DNA of 64,000 nucleotides from Oligoflexus sp. Lineage in GTDB: Bacteria; Bdellovibrionota_B; Oligoflexia; Oligoflexales; Oligoflexaceae. Location of the stretch: contig JACMOC010000078.1 of the NCBI GenBank assembly GCA_014378195.1, positions 1 through 64,000 on the forward strand, read 5' to 3'. Made by a program: the position numbers and the translations under genes. Positions within the stretch are counted from its first letter, which is position 1. Every line of letters starts with the position of its first letter. Shown here piece after piece: positions 42,472 through 51,143 of the stretch. A model generated the notes under the pieces. It saw only the letters and a program-made list of their open reading frames with translations. It had not been told where the DNA came from and did not search any database.

Positions 42472-44680
42472 CTGGCGTCACATCGCTTTTGCGATTGGTG
42501 CTGACGATAGGGCGCCCCTTGTGCTTCAGATCATGGCGAATTGCTTTTTCATAAGGCAAAGACTTGATACCCTGTTCCCTGGCGATTTCAATGAACTTCT
42601 GCTGAGAATTTGCGGCTGCATCCTGACTTGCCACTCGATGGTAAGACCCATCGGCGTCGAGTTGCCAGCTGTTTTCTGTATCTGCCCAATATATCGGCAA
42701 TATTTCGCTTATAATCTGCTTTTTGGCCGTTGGATCCTCAACCGGAAAAATGACCTCAATCCGGCGGTCCATGTTGCGCGGCATCCAATCGGCTGAACCG
42801 AGAAACACTTCCTCTTTACCGCGGTTGCGGAAATAGAGAACACGGGAATGCTCGAGGAAACGACCTACGACTGATCGTACAGTGATATTTTCACTCAGAC
42901 CCGGAACGCCTGGACGAAGGCAACAGATGCTTCGGACAAGCAGGCGAATCTCAACGCCAGCCTTTGAAGCTTCATAGAGTTTGTCGATGAGTTTGAGATC
43001 CACCAAGGCATTCATCTTAGCGATGATCAGGCCTTTGCCGCCGGCTTTTTGCTCGTCGATTTCCCGTTGAATGAGGTTGATGAGTCCGTTCCGCATATAG
43101 AGGGGGGCGATCATCAAGACTTTCATCGGGGACGGCATAGGCTGGAGCTCGGGTCCCGCGCGCCCCATAATATTGAAACCAGTTAGAATATTAAAAAGAA
43201 GCGTTACGTCATCGCCGAACTCGGGTCTTGCGGTGATGTATCCAATGTCCACGTATTGCCGCGCGGTGGTCGAGTTATAGTTACCGGTTGAAAGGTGAAC
43301 ATAACGCGCGAGGCGACGATTTTCGCGGCGGACGATGAGAGTCATCTTCGAATGCGTTTTGAGGCCTATAAAACCATAAACGACATGAACTCCGGCCCGT
43401 TCCATACGGCGAGCCCAGACAATGTTGTTGTTTTCATCAAAGCGAGCCTTGAGTTCAACGACGGCTGTGACCTGTTTACCCTGCTCGGCTGCCAGTATGA
43501 GGGCATCGATAATGGGTGAATCACCTGAGGTGCGGTAAAGCGTTTGTTTGATCGCCAAAACATCGGGATCCCAGGCCGCTTCGTGCAAGAGCTCGATGAT
43601 CGCATAAAAGCTATCGTAAGGATGATGAAGCATAAGATCGGCTTCGCGTATCAACGAAAAGATCGAACGATTGCCTTTCATCCTCTGCGGGAGCCTTGGA
43701 TTGAAGGCCGGGTATTTCCAGTTTTCGCCATTAAGTTCGTAGAGCGCACTAAAGTCAGCGAGCGCGAGAGGGCCTTGACATTCATAGGTATCAGAATCGT
43801 TTAATGACAGCTTTTTCTCAAGCAAATCAAGGAGTTCACGAGGCAAATCCGGTGCGTACTCAAGCCTGACCGCCTCAGCCTGCTCCCTGGCCTTCACTTC
43901 CATCTGGACGGAACTCAAGAGATCGACTACTTCGCTTTCAAGTAAAGTAATGTCGAGGTTTCGAGTTACGCGAATCGGAAATGCAGCTTTCATGGGGAGC
44001 CCAAAAAAGAGTTCGCCCAAGTGCTCGCTGATCAGGTCCTCAAGGAGAACGAAGTTTGATCCTGAACTGTCCATGTTCACCGGAATAAGCCTTGGGAGCA
44101 CGCCGGGCACTTCCACAAAAGCAATCGGTGAGCTGGGTGTAATCGCTGTTGTTGCTGACTGAAAGGCAACAAGCAGGTAGAGTTTTCGGTTCCCTAAAAA
44201 GGGAAAGGGATGGGCCGGATCTACGGCAAGCGGCGTAAGAACAGGTAGTACAAGATGTTTGTAGTACTGGTATAAACTTGAGCGCTGGGTATCACTCAAA
44301 GTATGAATACGATGCAAATGAATGTTGGCCTGCGCTAAGTGCGGGAGCAGAGAACGTTGCAAGGTCGCATACATTTCCGCAACAATTTCGCGAGCTTTCT
44401 GATGGATCAGCTCAAGGGTATGTTCCACGGAAACTATGTCGGGTTCGTCCACTTGGCGTACGCCTTCGCGGAGGGCCCGTTTTTTTCCCGCGACCCTGAC
44501 CATGAAAAACTCATCAAGGTTCGAGTAGAAGATAGTCAGAAACTTGACGCGTTCGAGAAGAGGCGTGCGATCTCGGCGGCTCTCATCCAATACTCTTTGG
44601 TTGAACGCAAGCCAGCTCAGCTCTCTGTTGAGGTAGAGCTCTTCGTCAGGGTTTAGTTTTCGCAATTTTTCAGAGTTCAT
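42437..44680 (-). CDS. ppk: polyphosphate kinase 1
   Basis: Ppk polymerises the gamma phosphate of ATP into polyphosphate. The 747-residue protein has the N-terminal domain (YLNRELSWLAFNQRVLDE), FYSNLDEFFMVRVAG, the active His in GLKTHSKMTLI, and FLEHSRVLYF with the second catalytic His. The length is as in E. coli Ppk. A basic tail of about 60 residues extends the C-terminus. The ATG at 44680 is divergent from the lipoprotein gene. Confidence 0.96.
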   Translation of the reverse strand: MNSEKLRKLNPDEELYLNRELSWLAFNQRVLDESRRDRTPLLERVKFLTIFYSNLDEFFMVRVAGKKRALREGVRQVDEPDIVSVEHTLELIHQKAREIVAEMYATLQRSLLPHLAQANIHLHRIHTLSDTQRSSLYQYYKHLVLPVLTPLAVDPAHPFPFLGNRKLYLLVAFQSATTAITPSSPIAFVEVPGVLPRLIPVNMDSSGSNFVLLEDLISEHLGELFFGLPMKAAFPIRVTRNLDITLLESEVVDLLSSVQMEVKAREQAEAVRLEYAPDLPRELLDLLEKKLSLNDSDTYECQGPLALADFSALYELNGENWKYPAFNPRLPQRMKGNRSIFSLIREADLMLHHPYDSFYAIIELLHEAAWDPDVLAIKQTLYRTSGDSPIIDALILAAEQGKQVTAVVELKARFDENNNIVWARRMERAGVHVVYGFIGLKTHSKMTLIVRRENRRLARYVHLSTGNYNSTTARQYVDIGYITARPEFGDDVTLLFNILTGFNIMGRAGPELQPMPSPMKVLMIAPLYMRNGLINLIQREIDEQKAGGKGLIIAKMNALVDLKLIDKLYEASKAGVEIRLLVRSICCLRPGVPGLSENITVRSVVGRFLEHSRVLYFRNRGKEEVFLGSADWMPRNMDRRIEVIFPVEDPTAKKQIISEILPIYWADTENSWQLDADGSYHRVASQDAAANSQQKFIEIAREQGIKSLPYEKAIRHDLKHKGRPIVSTNRKSDVTPVAPKQKDTKNN

Positions 44681-44814
44681 GATTATATTAGGTGCCGTAT
44701 CTGCTGAAAGCTGTGTTAATAGGACCTTTAAACGAGCATAGCCCTTTTAGCTTGGCTTGCCCATAGGAATAATATACCGACTTTATGTCACCCTACGAAG
44801 GAACAGGTTCGATT

Positions 44815-46173
44815 ATGCGTTATATTTTAAGCGTCGCTGCTCTCGTGTTGCTGTCGGCTTGTGGGTCTGCAAAGACTACGCATCCTGCAATTAAAGAGAC
44901 AACCGAGGTCGATTTACTTCCGAAATTCGAAGACTTCTCGGCGCATTTTAGCGCTGATGGGTCCAAAGGTGTGTTTACGTCACTACGTGATGCAAATCTC
45001 GCTCACGTTTTCGTCTATGACAGTACCGTTGCCCCTAACGTTGCGCGCCTCGATGATCGCCTTGCGTTGCCGCCTCTTGAAGGTCGTGAGTTACTCAATG
45101 CCGTGAGTTCTACAGCGGCTTGGATTGTGATGAATCGAATCACGCTGGCAAGCGGTCTTTCGCAGGTATTGGTTACCAATTTCGCCGGAAGCATTCATGC
45201 CACAATCGATCTTCCTGCCGGGCACACCGTCAACGATATTAGCTTTGCAAAAGGGTCGGACACTTATTTTGCTTATGTTGATCGACTCGACAATGCACGA
45301 TCCACTAAAGTTGTGAAAATCGGCAGCGCTGCGACCAGCGTCACCCTTACAGAAGTCGGAAGTTTTGCCGATCAAGAGCGTCCTGATCTTATGTCTGCAA
45401 ATAACCTGCTTACTCTCTCAACGCTGGGAACCACCGGTATAGGCTCACAAGCGGTAACGGTACGAAGTTCTGATGGTTCCGGCGGCGCATGGACTTTATT
45501 AAGTGAAGGCGTGCTTAGCCTGAAAACTCAGGATGTGGTGAATCCTATTCTGCTTACGCAGGCGGGTTTATTTCTGCCTAAAACTTCGGTCACAAAACGT
45601 ATTCGTAACAAACTGGGAACACCTGTCGCCGGTGCCGCAGCAGAGACTGTGCAGATTATAGAAGACATTGGTCAGATCGATATTTTTGCAGCCGCACTTC
45701 CCTATTCGTGGTCAGCGGCACCGTATGTTGCGGACGAACCCATCACTATTTCCAGTATTTCTGGCACGTTAGACGGTCAATTTATTTTGACAAGTGGTCT
45801 TGATGGAATTGGCTGTACTGCAGGAAGCCGACAGTGGCCTACCTTTAAGCTCATTCGCCGTAGCGATATGAAAGTTGTCACCTTCATGCTAGCGCGCCTG
45901 GCTCCCGACAATGTTAATAAATGGACCGAAGTTATTACCAAACTCTGCAGCGTCGTCGACAATACGATTCCGGGTGGAGTTGTGCGGGAAGTGGACTCGA
46001 CGATTACCAAGGGCGAGCTCTTGAGTTTTGCCGGCAATTTTTTTGTAATCGCCGTCAACTCCTATATCACAATCGATCAGGAGATTCGTCTTGCGCGTTT
46101 CAAGCTGGATTGGGATACAGGCATAGCTTCGGAAGTTTCTATTACAAACGTATCGGCTAACAGTCGTTATTAA
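44815..46173 (+). CDS. lipoprotein of unknown function
   Basis: This 452-residue protein has a signal peptide with lipobox LLSAC (RYILSVAALVLLSACGS). It then has a beta-rich domain of repeated short strands, possibly propeller-like. No family is recognised. The ATG at 44815 follows GAAGGAACAGG, and the upstream frame from 44785 is not needed. The gene converges with ribF. Confidence 0.7.
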   Translation: MRYILSVAALVLLSACGSAKTTHPAIKETTEVDLLPKFEDFSAHFSADGSKGVFTSLRDANLAHVFVYDSTVAPNVARLDDRLALPPLEGRELLNAVSSTAAWIVMNRITLASGLSQVLVTNFAGSIHATIDLPAGHTVNDISFAKGSDTYFAYVDRLDNARSTKVVKIGSAATSVTLTEVGSFADQERPDLMSANNLLTLSTLGTTGIGSQAVTVRSSDGSGGAWTLLSEGVLSLKTQDVVNPILLTQAGLFLPKTSVTKRIRNKLGTPVAGAAAETVQIIEDIGQIDIFAAALPYSWSAAPYVADEPITISSISGTLDGQFILTSGLDGIGCTAGSRQWPTFKLIRRSDMKVVTFMLARLAPDNVNKWTEVITKLCSVVDNTIPGGVVREVDSTITKGELLSFAGNFFVIAVNSYITIDQEIRLARFKLDWDTGIASEVSITNVSANSRY

Positions 46174-46181
46174 GCTTTAAG

Positions 46182-47156
46182 TTATGGGCAGCCAAGCGTG
46201 GTCTTGGCTGCTTGACTATCAAGTTTGATCTGTTCTTTTAAGGCATCAAGCCCCCCGAACTTTTTCTCACCGCGAATATGATCCGTAATATAAATGCTAA
46301 TCGGTAATCCGTAGAGACTGTCTTGACCGTATTCTCCAGTCAAAAGATGGGTTTCGACGAGGAGCTGCGGCACGTCCTGCGCGATGGTCGGACGATAACC
46401 GATGTTCATGATGCAGGGTATGCGATGAGCGGGAATATTAAAAACCGGCGAATTGTTTTCAAGAACGGCCCAGCCGCAATAAACGCCCGTTTCGGGCAGC
46501 ATCTGCAGCTTGACTTCAATATTTGCAGTAGGAAACCCGATGGTACGGCCTAGCTGCCGACCTTTTTGGATTGTTCCTTCTAAAAGATAGGAGCGACCAA
46601 GCAAGGCGTTAGCAAGTCGAATCTGGCTTGTTTGCAGGTGCTTTCGTATCGTGCTGCTGCTCACGATCTCGTTGTCTTTAAGGACCTCACCGACTTCATT
46701 CACAATGCAGTGAGGAAGCCACTCTTTAAAATCCCGCAATCGTCCAGAGCGTCCTTTACCAAACCGAAAATCATGGCCGACTGTAACGGCCATCGCTTTT
46801 AGCTGGCGCGCAACGAGTTCGATGGAGAACGTCTCGGGTGTCATCTCACTGAATTTTTGGTCGAAGGTTTGAATGACTAATGAGTCTACACCTTGTTCCT
46901 GGAGGGCCCTCAATTTCTGCTGTGGCTGGAACAGGCGCGGTAAAGAAACTTCGGGCGAAAAATACTCCCGAGGATGAGGGTCGAAAGTAAGGACTGTCGT
47001 CTGTGCATCATATTTTTTAGCTAGGGTGCGAGCGACACGAAGAAGCTCCTGGTGACCGATATGACAGCCATCGAAGTTGCCTATCGTCAGAGAGCTTTGC
47101 CGCGTGAAGGTGAAAGTATCAAGAGGATCGAGGGAATTACGATGAACAACTTTCAA
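46182..47156 (-). CDS. ribF: bifunctional riboflavin kinase/FAD synthetase
   Basis: RibF phosphorylates riboflavin to FMN and adenylylates it to FAD. The 324-residue protein has the adenylyltransferase domain (TIGNFDGCHIGHQELL, VLTFDPHP, VGHDFRFGKGRSG) and the kinase domain (RTIGFPTANIEV, GVYCGWA, MNIGYRPT). The start is TTG 47156 supported by AAAGGG. Confidence 0.95.
   Translation of the reverse strand: MKVVHRNSLDPLDTFTFTRQSSLTIGNFDGCHIGHQELLRVARTLAKKYDAQTTVLTFDPHPREYFSPEVSLPRLFQPQQKLRALQEQGVDSLVIQTFDQKFSEMTPETFSIELVARQLKAMAVTVGHDFRFGKGRSGRLRDFKEWLPHCIVNEVGEVLKDNEIVSSSTIRKHLQTSQIRLANALLGRSYLLEGTIQKGRQLGRTIGFPTANIEVKLQMLPETGVYCGWAVLENNSPVFNIPAHRIPCIMNIGYRPTIAQDVPQLLVETHLLTGEYGQDSLYGLPISIYITDHIRGEKKFGGLDALKEQIKLDSQAAKTTLGCP
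46188..46211. terminator. stem-loop at the convergent lipoprotein/ribF junction
   Basis: GCAGCCAAG (46188-46196) and CTTGGCTGC (46203-46211) form a perfect 9-bp stem with a 6-nt loop inside the last codons of ribF. There is no T-run, so Rho-independent termination is uncertain. Confidence 0.4.
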
Positions 47157-47340
47157 AAATTCGCCCTTTGCTGACCCACGCTCTCTAGTTTAGGAAATGC
47201 TATGATGCACTGAAATGGATGCGAGGAGAGGCTCACACCGAATTTCTAACATCCCTAGGATAGAGGCGCAATCGCGGATCAAGTCGAAAGCATTGCCCCC
47301 CTGTAAATAATAACATGGCCCCTGAGCTGGGAGATAGAGC

Positions 47341-48153
47341 ATGAAAAACGCCGGGATTACAGGGTCTACACGGATCGGAGGCTTGATTGGCCGAGGCATC
47401 TCCCATTCCCTTTCGCCCCTCATTCACAATACGGCGGCGCGGCTCCTTGGACTCGACGTAGTCTATGTCCCGTTTGATTTTGCCGTACCTCCAAGTGCCG
47501 AATTCTTTAATCAAATGCTTGAATCCAATTGTTACGGGTTCAACATCACAGTTCCTTATAAAGAAACGGTTGGACGTCTATTCCCTGAGGGTCCACAGAG
47601 CTGCAATACCCTGGCCTCTCAGAATGGGCAGTGGAAGTCTGCCAGTACTGATGCCGATGGATTTTTTAGAGGCTTGTCAGAGATCGATACGGACGTCTTT
47701 GATTTTAATGCTGTCATCTGTTTAGGGTATGGCGGAGCTGCCAAAGCTTTGATTGCGTCGTTGTATTTGCAAAGACCTGATTTGCCTCTTTTTGTTCTGT
47801 GCCGTGGTGAGCATGAAAAAGCACTAGAATCACTGGTTTTCGGGAAGTTTGAACCACCTGTGTTGACCGCTCTGATTCAAACGCATCCTAATGCCCTCGT
47901 TATCCAGTGCACGAGCGCCCCTCTTCGCGGTGACAACTTAGAGCAATTTACTCTTGCGGGACTCGAGGGGGTTTTTGTTGATCTTGTTTACGGCACGCCT
48001 TCCGCAATGCTGGACCAAGCGAAGGCAATGGATCTTCCCTGTCAGGACGGTATTCCTATGCTTATTCACCAGGCCTTGGTAAGTCAGCAACTTTGGTGGG
48101 GGCAAGCGGCGTCTTTTTCTGATATGAAGGCTGCGATTCTGCGCCAAAGTTAA
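47341..48153 (+). CDS. aroE: shikimate dehydrogenase family protein
   Basis: AroE reduces 3-dehydroshikimate in the aromatic amino acid pathway. The 270-residue protein has GLIGRGISHSLSPLIHN (substrate Ser residues), FNITVPYKE (catalytic Lys), STDADGFFRGL and the NADP motif GYGGAAKALI. The VILGAGGA motif is replaced by CLGYGGA. The ATG at 47341 follows GGGAGATAGAGC. queG starts 22 nt downstream at CTG. Confidence 0.88.
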   Translation: MKNAGITGSTRIGGLIGRGISHSLSPLIHNTAARLLGLDVVYVPFDFAVPPSAEFFNQMLESNCYGFNITVPYKETVGRLFPEGPQSCNTLASQNGQWKSASTDADGFFRGLSEIDTDVFDFNAVICLGYGGAAKALIASLYLQRPDLPLFVLCRGEHEKALESLVFGKFEPPVLTALIQTHPNALVIQCTSAPLRGDNLEQFTLAGLEGVFVDLVYGTPSAMLDQAKAMDLPCQDGIPMLIHQALVSQQLWWGQAASFSDMKAAILRQS

Positions 48154-48175
48154 GCTATGCAAAAGGAGATCGCAC

Positions 48176-49225
48176 CTGATCATCGACCACTCCACACTCT
48201 CTCAGCTTTTTCAAAGTCATAATCTCGAGTTCCTTGGTGTCGTCGACTTGGGGCCCGAGCCTACATTTCCCATTTTCAAAGAATGGCTCGACAAGGGCTA
48301 TAACGCTGAGATGGAGTTTTTGAAAAACTATCAGGATAAGCGTGAGAATCCTGCCGGGCTGATGGAGGGTGCAAAACAGGCTTTGATTTTCGGTTTGAAT
48401 TATTATCAAGGCGACAAACTCAATGCCGCGCTTCAGGGAAGCGGCCGCATCGCTCAGTATGCGCGTCTAAGGGATTATCACAAAAGCTTAAAAAAGCGTG
48501 GCGATTCCATTATTCAAGAACTCCAGAAGCTATGCCCTGATCTAAAGGCGCGTGTGATGGTCGATAGCGCACCGCTCCTGGAAAGGGCGCTCGCCAATCG
48601 TACCAATCGTGGTTTCATCGGCAAAAACACCCTCTTTATTCATCCGGATAAGGGCAGCATGTTTTTGCTCTCTGAGATACTGCTGGATCACGTAGTTTTA
48701 GAAGCCGATACGAAGATTCCGGTCGATGGAACGAAACGCACGGAAGCAGGTGGCTGCGGGTCCTGTCGACGCTGCCAGGTGTTTTGCCCCACGGGCGCTC
48801 TGGATGAGGCTTATACGCTCGATGCGCGCAAATGCCTGGCGTACTGGACCATCGAGCATCGTGGTGTCATCCCCGAAAAGTTCTGGCCCTGGGTGAGGAC
48901 TTATCTCTTTGGTTGTGATCTTTGCCAACTGGCGTGTCCCTACAACCGGACCCACGCGCTTTCAAAAGAAGATGTCGTATTAAAAGCCGCCGAGGTAGAT
49001 CCCTTTGAGATCGCCTGCATGACTCAAGAATATTACGTGGCAACCTTCGGTGGAACGCCAGTGACGCGCGCTAAACGCTCTGGTCTTAGACGTAATGGAC
49101 TGATAGCTTTGGCTGTTTTAGAAGATCCTCGCCTCGAAGAGGCGATAGCCACGGTCATGCCCGAAGACGAAAGTGTTTTGCACGAAACGATACTTCAGAT
49201 TCGAGCCCGTGCGTTAAGTCTCTGA
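48176..49225 (+). CDS. queG: epoxyqueuosine reductase (CTG start)
   Basis: QueG uses cobalamin and two 4Fe-4S clusters to reduce epoxyqueuosine to queuosine in tRNA. The 349-residue product has GFIGKNTLFIHPDKGS, GGCGSCRRCQVFCPTGAL and CDLCQLACPYNR. The usual N-terminus (LEFLGVVDLGPE, then WLDKGYNAEMEFL) is only covered if translation begins at CTG 48176, 8 nt after AAGGAG. The first in-frame TTG (48248) would remove 24 residues and has no ribosome site. No in-frame ATG or GTG lies between the aroE stop and that TTG. Confidence 0.9.
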   Translation: MIIDHSTLSQLFQSHNLEFLGVVDLGPEPTFPIFKEWLDKGYNAEMEFLKNYQDKRENPAGLMEGAKQALIFGLNYYQGDKLNAALQGSGRIAQYARLRDYHKSLKKRGDSIIQELQKLCPDLKARVMVDSAPLLERALANRTNRGFIGKNTLFIHPDKGSMFLLSEILLDHVVLEADTKIPVDGTKRTEAGGCGSCRRCQVFCPTGALDEAYTLDARKCLAYWTIEHRGVIPEKFWPWVRTYLFGCDLCQLACPYNRTHALSKEDVVLKAAEVDPFEIACMTQEYYVATFGGTPVTRAKRSGLRRNGLIALAVLEDPRLEEAIATVMPEDESVLHETILQIRARALSL

Positions 49226-49232
49226 AGGCAAT

Positions 49233-49265
49233 AAAAAACCCAGTCACTTACGCGTCTGGGTTTTT
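49233..49265. terminator. bidirectional terminator between queG and tRNA-Leu(GAG)
   Basis: AAAAAACCCAG (49233-49243) pairs with CTGGG at 49256-49260 plus TTTTT around a 12-nt loop. The A-run and T-run make it usable by queG on the plus strand and by the tRNA on the minus strand. Confidence 0.8.
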
Positions 49266-49280
49266 CGAGAGTTTTTGTAA

Positions 49281-49365
49281 TGGTGCTCAGGGCGGGACTC
49301 GAACCCGCACACCTTACGGCACATGCCCCTCAAACATGCGTGTCTACCAATTCCACCACCTGAGC
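49281..49365 (-). tRNA. tRNA-Leu (anticodon GAG)
   Basis: This is a class II tRNA. The acceptor GCTCAGG pairs with CCTGAGC, the anticodon loop is TTGAGGG (GAG, reading CUC), there is a variable arm, and the T arm is GCGGG/CCCGC around TTCGAGT. The discriminator is A and the CCA is encoded. It lies 19 nt after the 3' end of secG on the same strand. Confidence 0.95.
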
Positions 49366-49384
49366 ATAAAGCAATTGAGGTTGC

Positions 49385-49729
49385 TTATTTCGTTTCGGGC
49401 TTTGTCTCTGCGGGTTTTGCTGCTTCAACAGGTTTTGTTGAGTCTGTTTTCACATCACCAGCTTGTTGCTCAAGGCGTTTTGTCAAACCCGTTTTACCAG
49501 ATGTGCCAGTACGAACCGAAAGCGTAATGCTAGAAATCATGAAGATTGCCGCCATCCCGTACGTAACTTTGCCAAGGAACGATGTTGCGCCCGATGCTCC
49601 GAAGAGACCTGTCGAGTTTCCACCACCAAAAGCAGCGCCAACGCCACCGGAATTACCACCTTGAATAATGATCACAAAGATCAAAAACAAAGCAGCCAGT
49701 GTATGCACGATTGAGAGAGAAATATCCAT
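49385..49729 (-). CDS. secG: preprotein translocase subunit SecG
   Basis: SecG is the small SecYEG subunit. The 114-residue protein has the first helix (LAALFLIFVIIIQGG), the glycine-rich loop (GGVGAAFGGGNSTGLFGASG), the second helix (KVTYGMAAIFMISSITL), and a Lys/Glu/Pro-rich tail. Two tRNA genes flank it on the same strand. Confidence 0.93.
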   Translation of the reverse strand: MDISLSIVHTLAALFLIFVIIIQGGNSGGVGAAFGGGNSTGLFGASGATSFLGKVTYGMAAIFMISSITLSVRTGTSGKTGLTKRLEQQAGDVKTDSTKPVEAAKPAETKPETK

Positions 49730-49750
49730 GCTACCACCGATAGAAACTTA

Positions 49751-49826
49751 TGGTGGCTTCTCCCAGAATCGAACTGGGGACACGTGGATTTTCAATCCAC
49801 TGCTCTACCGACTGAGCTAAGAAGCC
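49751..49826 (-). tRNA. tRNA-Phe (anticodon GAA)
   Basis: The acceptor GGCTTCT pairs with AGAAGCC, the D-arm is AGCTCAGTCGGTAGAGC-like, and the anticodon loop is TTGAAAA (GAA). The T arm is CCCAG/CTGGG around TTCGATT, and the CCA is encoded after discriminator A. It is upstream of secG and tRNA-Leu, so the three may be co-transcribed. Confidence 0.95.
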
Positions 49827-50025
49827 ATTTTCCCGAAAGGGAGCCTAGTAATTAAAACAGGCTTGAGTTGTTGTCAATACTTTCTTAGACCGCCGAAGCT
49901 GTCTGTCGAAAGTCTTTGACTAGCTCAGGCCAACTTTTCTAGGCTATCAAATAATGAGACTCTTCACCAAGCTCCGCGTTTGGAAAAATGTTTCGAGTGT
50001 TCTTTTGTAGAGAGGAAATCAGGCC

Positions 50026-50886
50026 ATGGCGTTTTCATTTATAAGAAATCCGAGCCGTCCGACGTTGATCGCTGGCCCTTGCATGGCCGAATCTTTAGAG
50101 CTTTTGGAAGCAGTGGTTGCGCCACTCTATGCTCTGAGTCAGGAATTAAAATTTGATCTCATCTTCAAAGCCAGCTTTGACAAGGCCAATCGGACATCGA
50201 TTGGCAGTTATCGTGGGCCGGGTCTGACTCAGACCTTGAAATGGTTCGAGACCATTAAGTCAAAATATCCTGGACTTCCCGTGCTTACCGACGTTCATGA
50301 GACAATTCAGATACCGGAAGCAGCGGAAGTCATTGATGTGCTACAAATTCCGGCGTTTTTATGCCGTCAAACTGATTTGCTTGTAGCTGCTGCTCAAACT
50401 GGTCGTGCAGTAAACGTGAAAAAGGGCCAGTTTTTGGCACCTGAAAATGCACAGCACATCATAAGTAAGATGGTTGCAGCGTCGAAAGAGAAAGGTTTCC
50501 AGCCCAACTATGCTTTGACTGAGCGCGGGGTGACCTTTGGCTACGGCAATTTGATTGTTGACATGCGAGGCTTTAAAATTATGAGTGATATGGGCGCACC
50601 CATGATTTTTGATATCACTCACAGCCTACAATTACCTGCTGCCGGTGGAAGCAGTGGCGAAATCTCAGGGGGACTCCGAAACTTTGCGCCCGTGCTTGCA
50701 CGGTCTGCTACGGCCACTGGTTATCTCGATGGATATTTCCTCGAGGTTCATACCGACCCTAACAAGGCTAAGAGTGATGCCGCAACACAGCTCTCTGTGG
50801 AGCAGGCCACTGTCCTGCTTCGCCAGATCATCCCTCTCTGGTATCATATGAAGGCTTCGACGGCTCAAGATGGCAAGTTTATATAG
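50026..50886 (+). CDS. kdsA: 3-deoxy-8-phosphooctulonate synthase
   Basis: KdsA joins PEP and arabinose 5-phosphate to make KDO 8-phosphate for lipid A core. The 286-residue TIM-barrel protein has LIAGPCMAESLELLE, FKASFDKANRTSIGSYRGPG, LTDVHE, QIPAFLCRQTDLL and LEVHTDPNKAKSD. A Cys at the start motif (GPC, instead of the Asn found in E. coli) points to the metal-dependent class. The ATG follows GAGG. Confidence 0.95.
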   Translation: MAFSFIRNPSRPTLIAGPCMAESLELLEAVVAPLYALSQELKFDLIFKASFDKANRTSIGSYRGPGLTQTLKWFETIKSKYPGLPVLTDVHETIQIPEAAEVIDVLQIPAFLCRQTDLLVAAAQTGRAVNVKKGQFLAPENAQHIISKMVAASKEKGFQPNYALTERGVTFGYGNLIVDMRGFKIMSDMGAPMIFDITHSLQLPAAGGSSGEISGGLRNFAPVLARSATATGYLDGYFLEVHTDPNKAKSDAATQLSVEQATVLLRQIIPLWYHMKASTAQDGKFI

Positions 50887-50899
50887 GTTAGGATGAGTG

Positions 50900-51133
50900 A
50901 TGACGAACGAGCGCCGTTCCCGAGACCGCTGTCCGACATGTCAGGGTCCTATTAAGGAAGTTGAGGGCGGTATTCGCTGTCGCAATTCCACCTGTGCTTA
51001 TAATCATAGGTTAGAGCTGTGCCCGCGATGCAAACATCCGGGCCCAAGCGTGAATATGGGAAAAGGCGACGAGCTCGAGTACACGTGCACAGAGTGCACT
51101 TATAAGTGGCGTAAAGCTGGAGAAGTCGCCTAG
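50900..51133 (+). CDS. double zinc-ribbon protein, unknown
   Basis: This 77-residue protein carries several Cys pairs: CPTC, then CRNSTC, CPRC and CTEC, fitting two zinc ribbons. Such proteins often bind nucleic acid or act as small adaptors. The ATG at 50900 follows TAGGA, 13 nt after the kdsA stop, so it is probably co-transcribed with kdsA. I cannot assign a more specific function. Confidence 0.65.
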   Translation: MTNERRSRDRCPTCQGPIKEVEGGIRCRNSTCAYNHRLELCPRCKHPGPSVNMGKGDELEYTCTECTYKWRKAGEVA

Positions 51134-51143
51134 ACTTCTTTGC

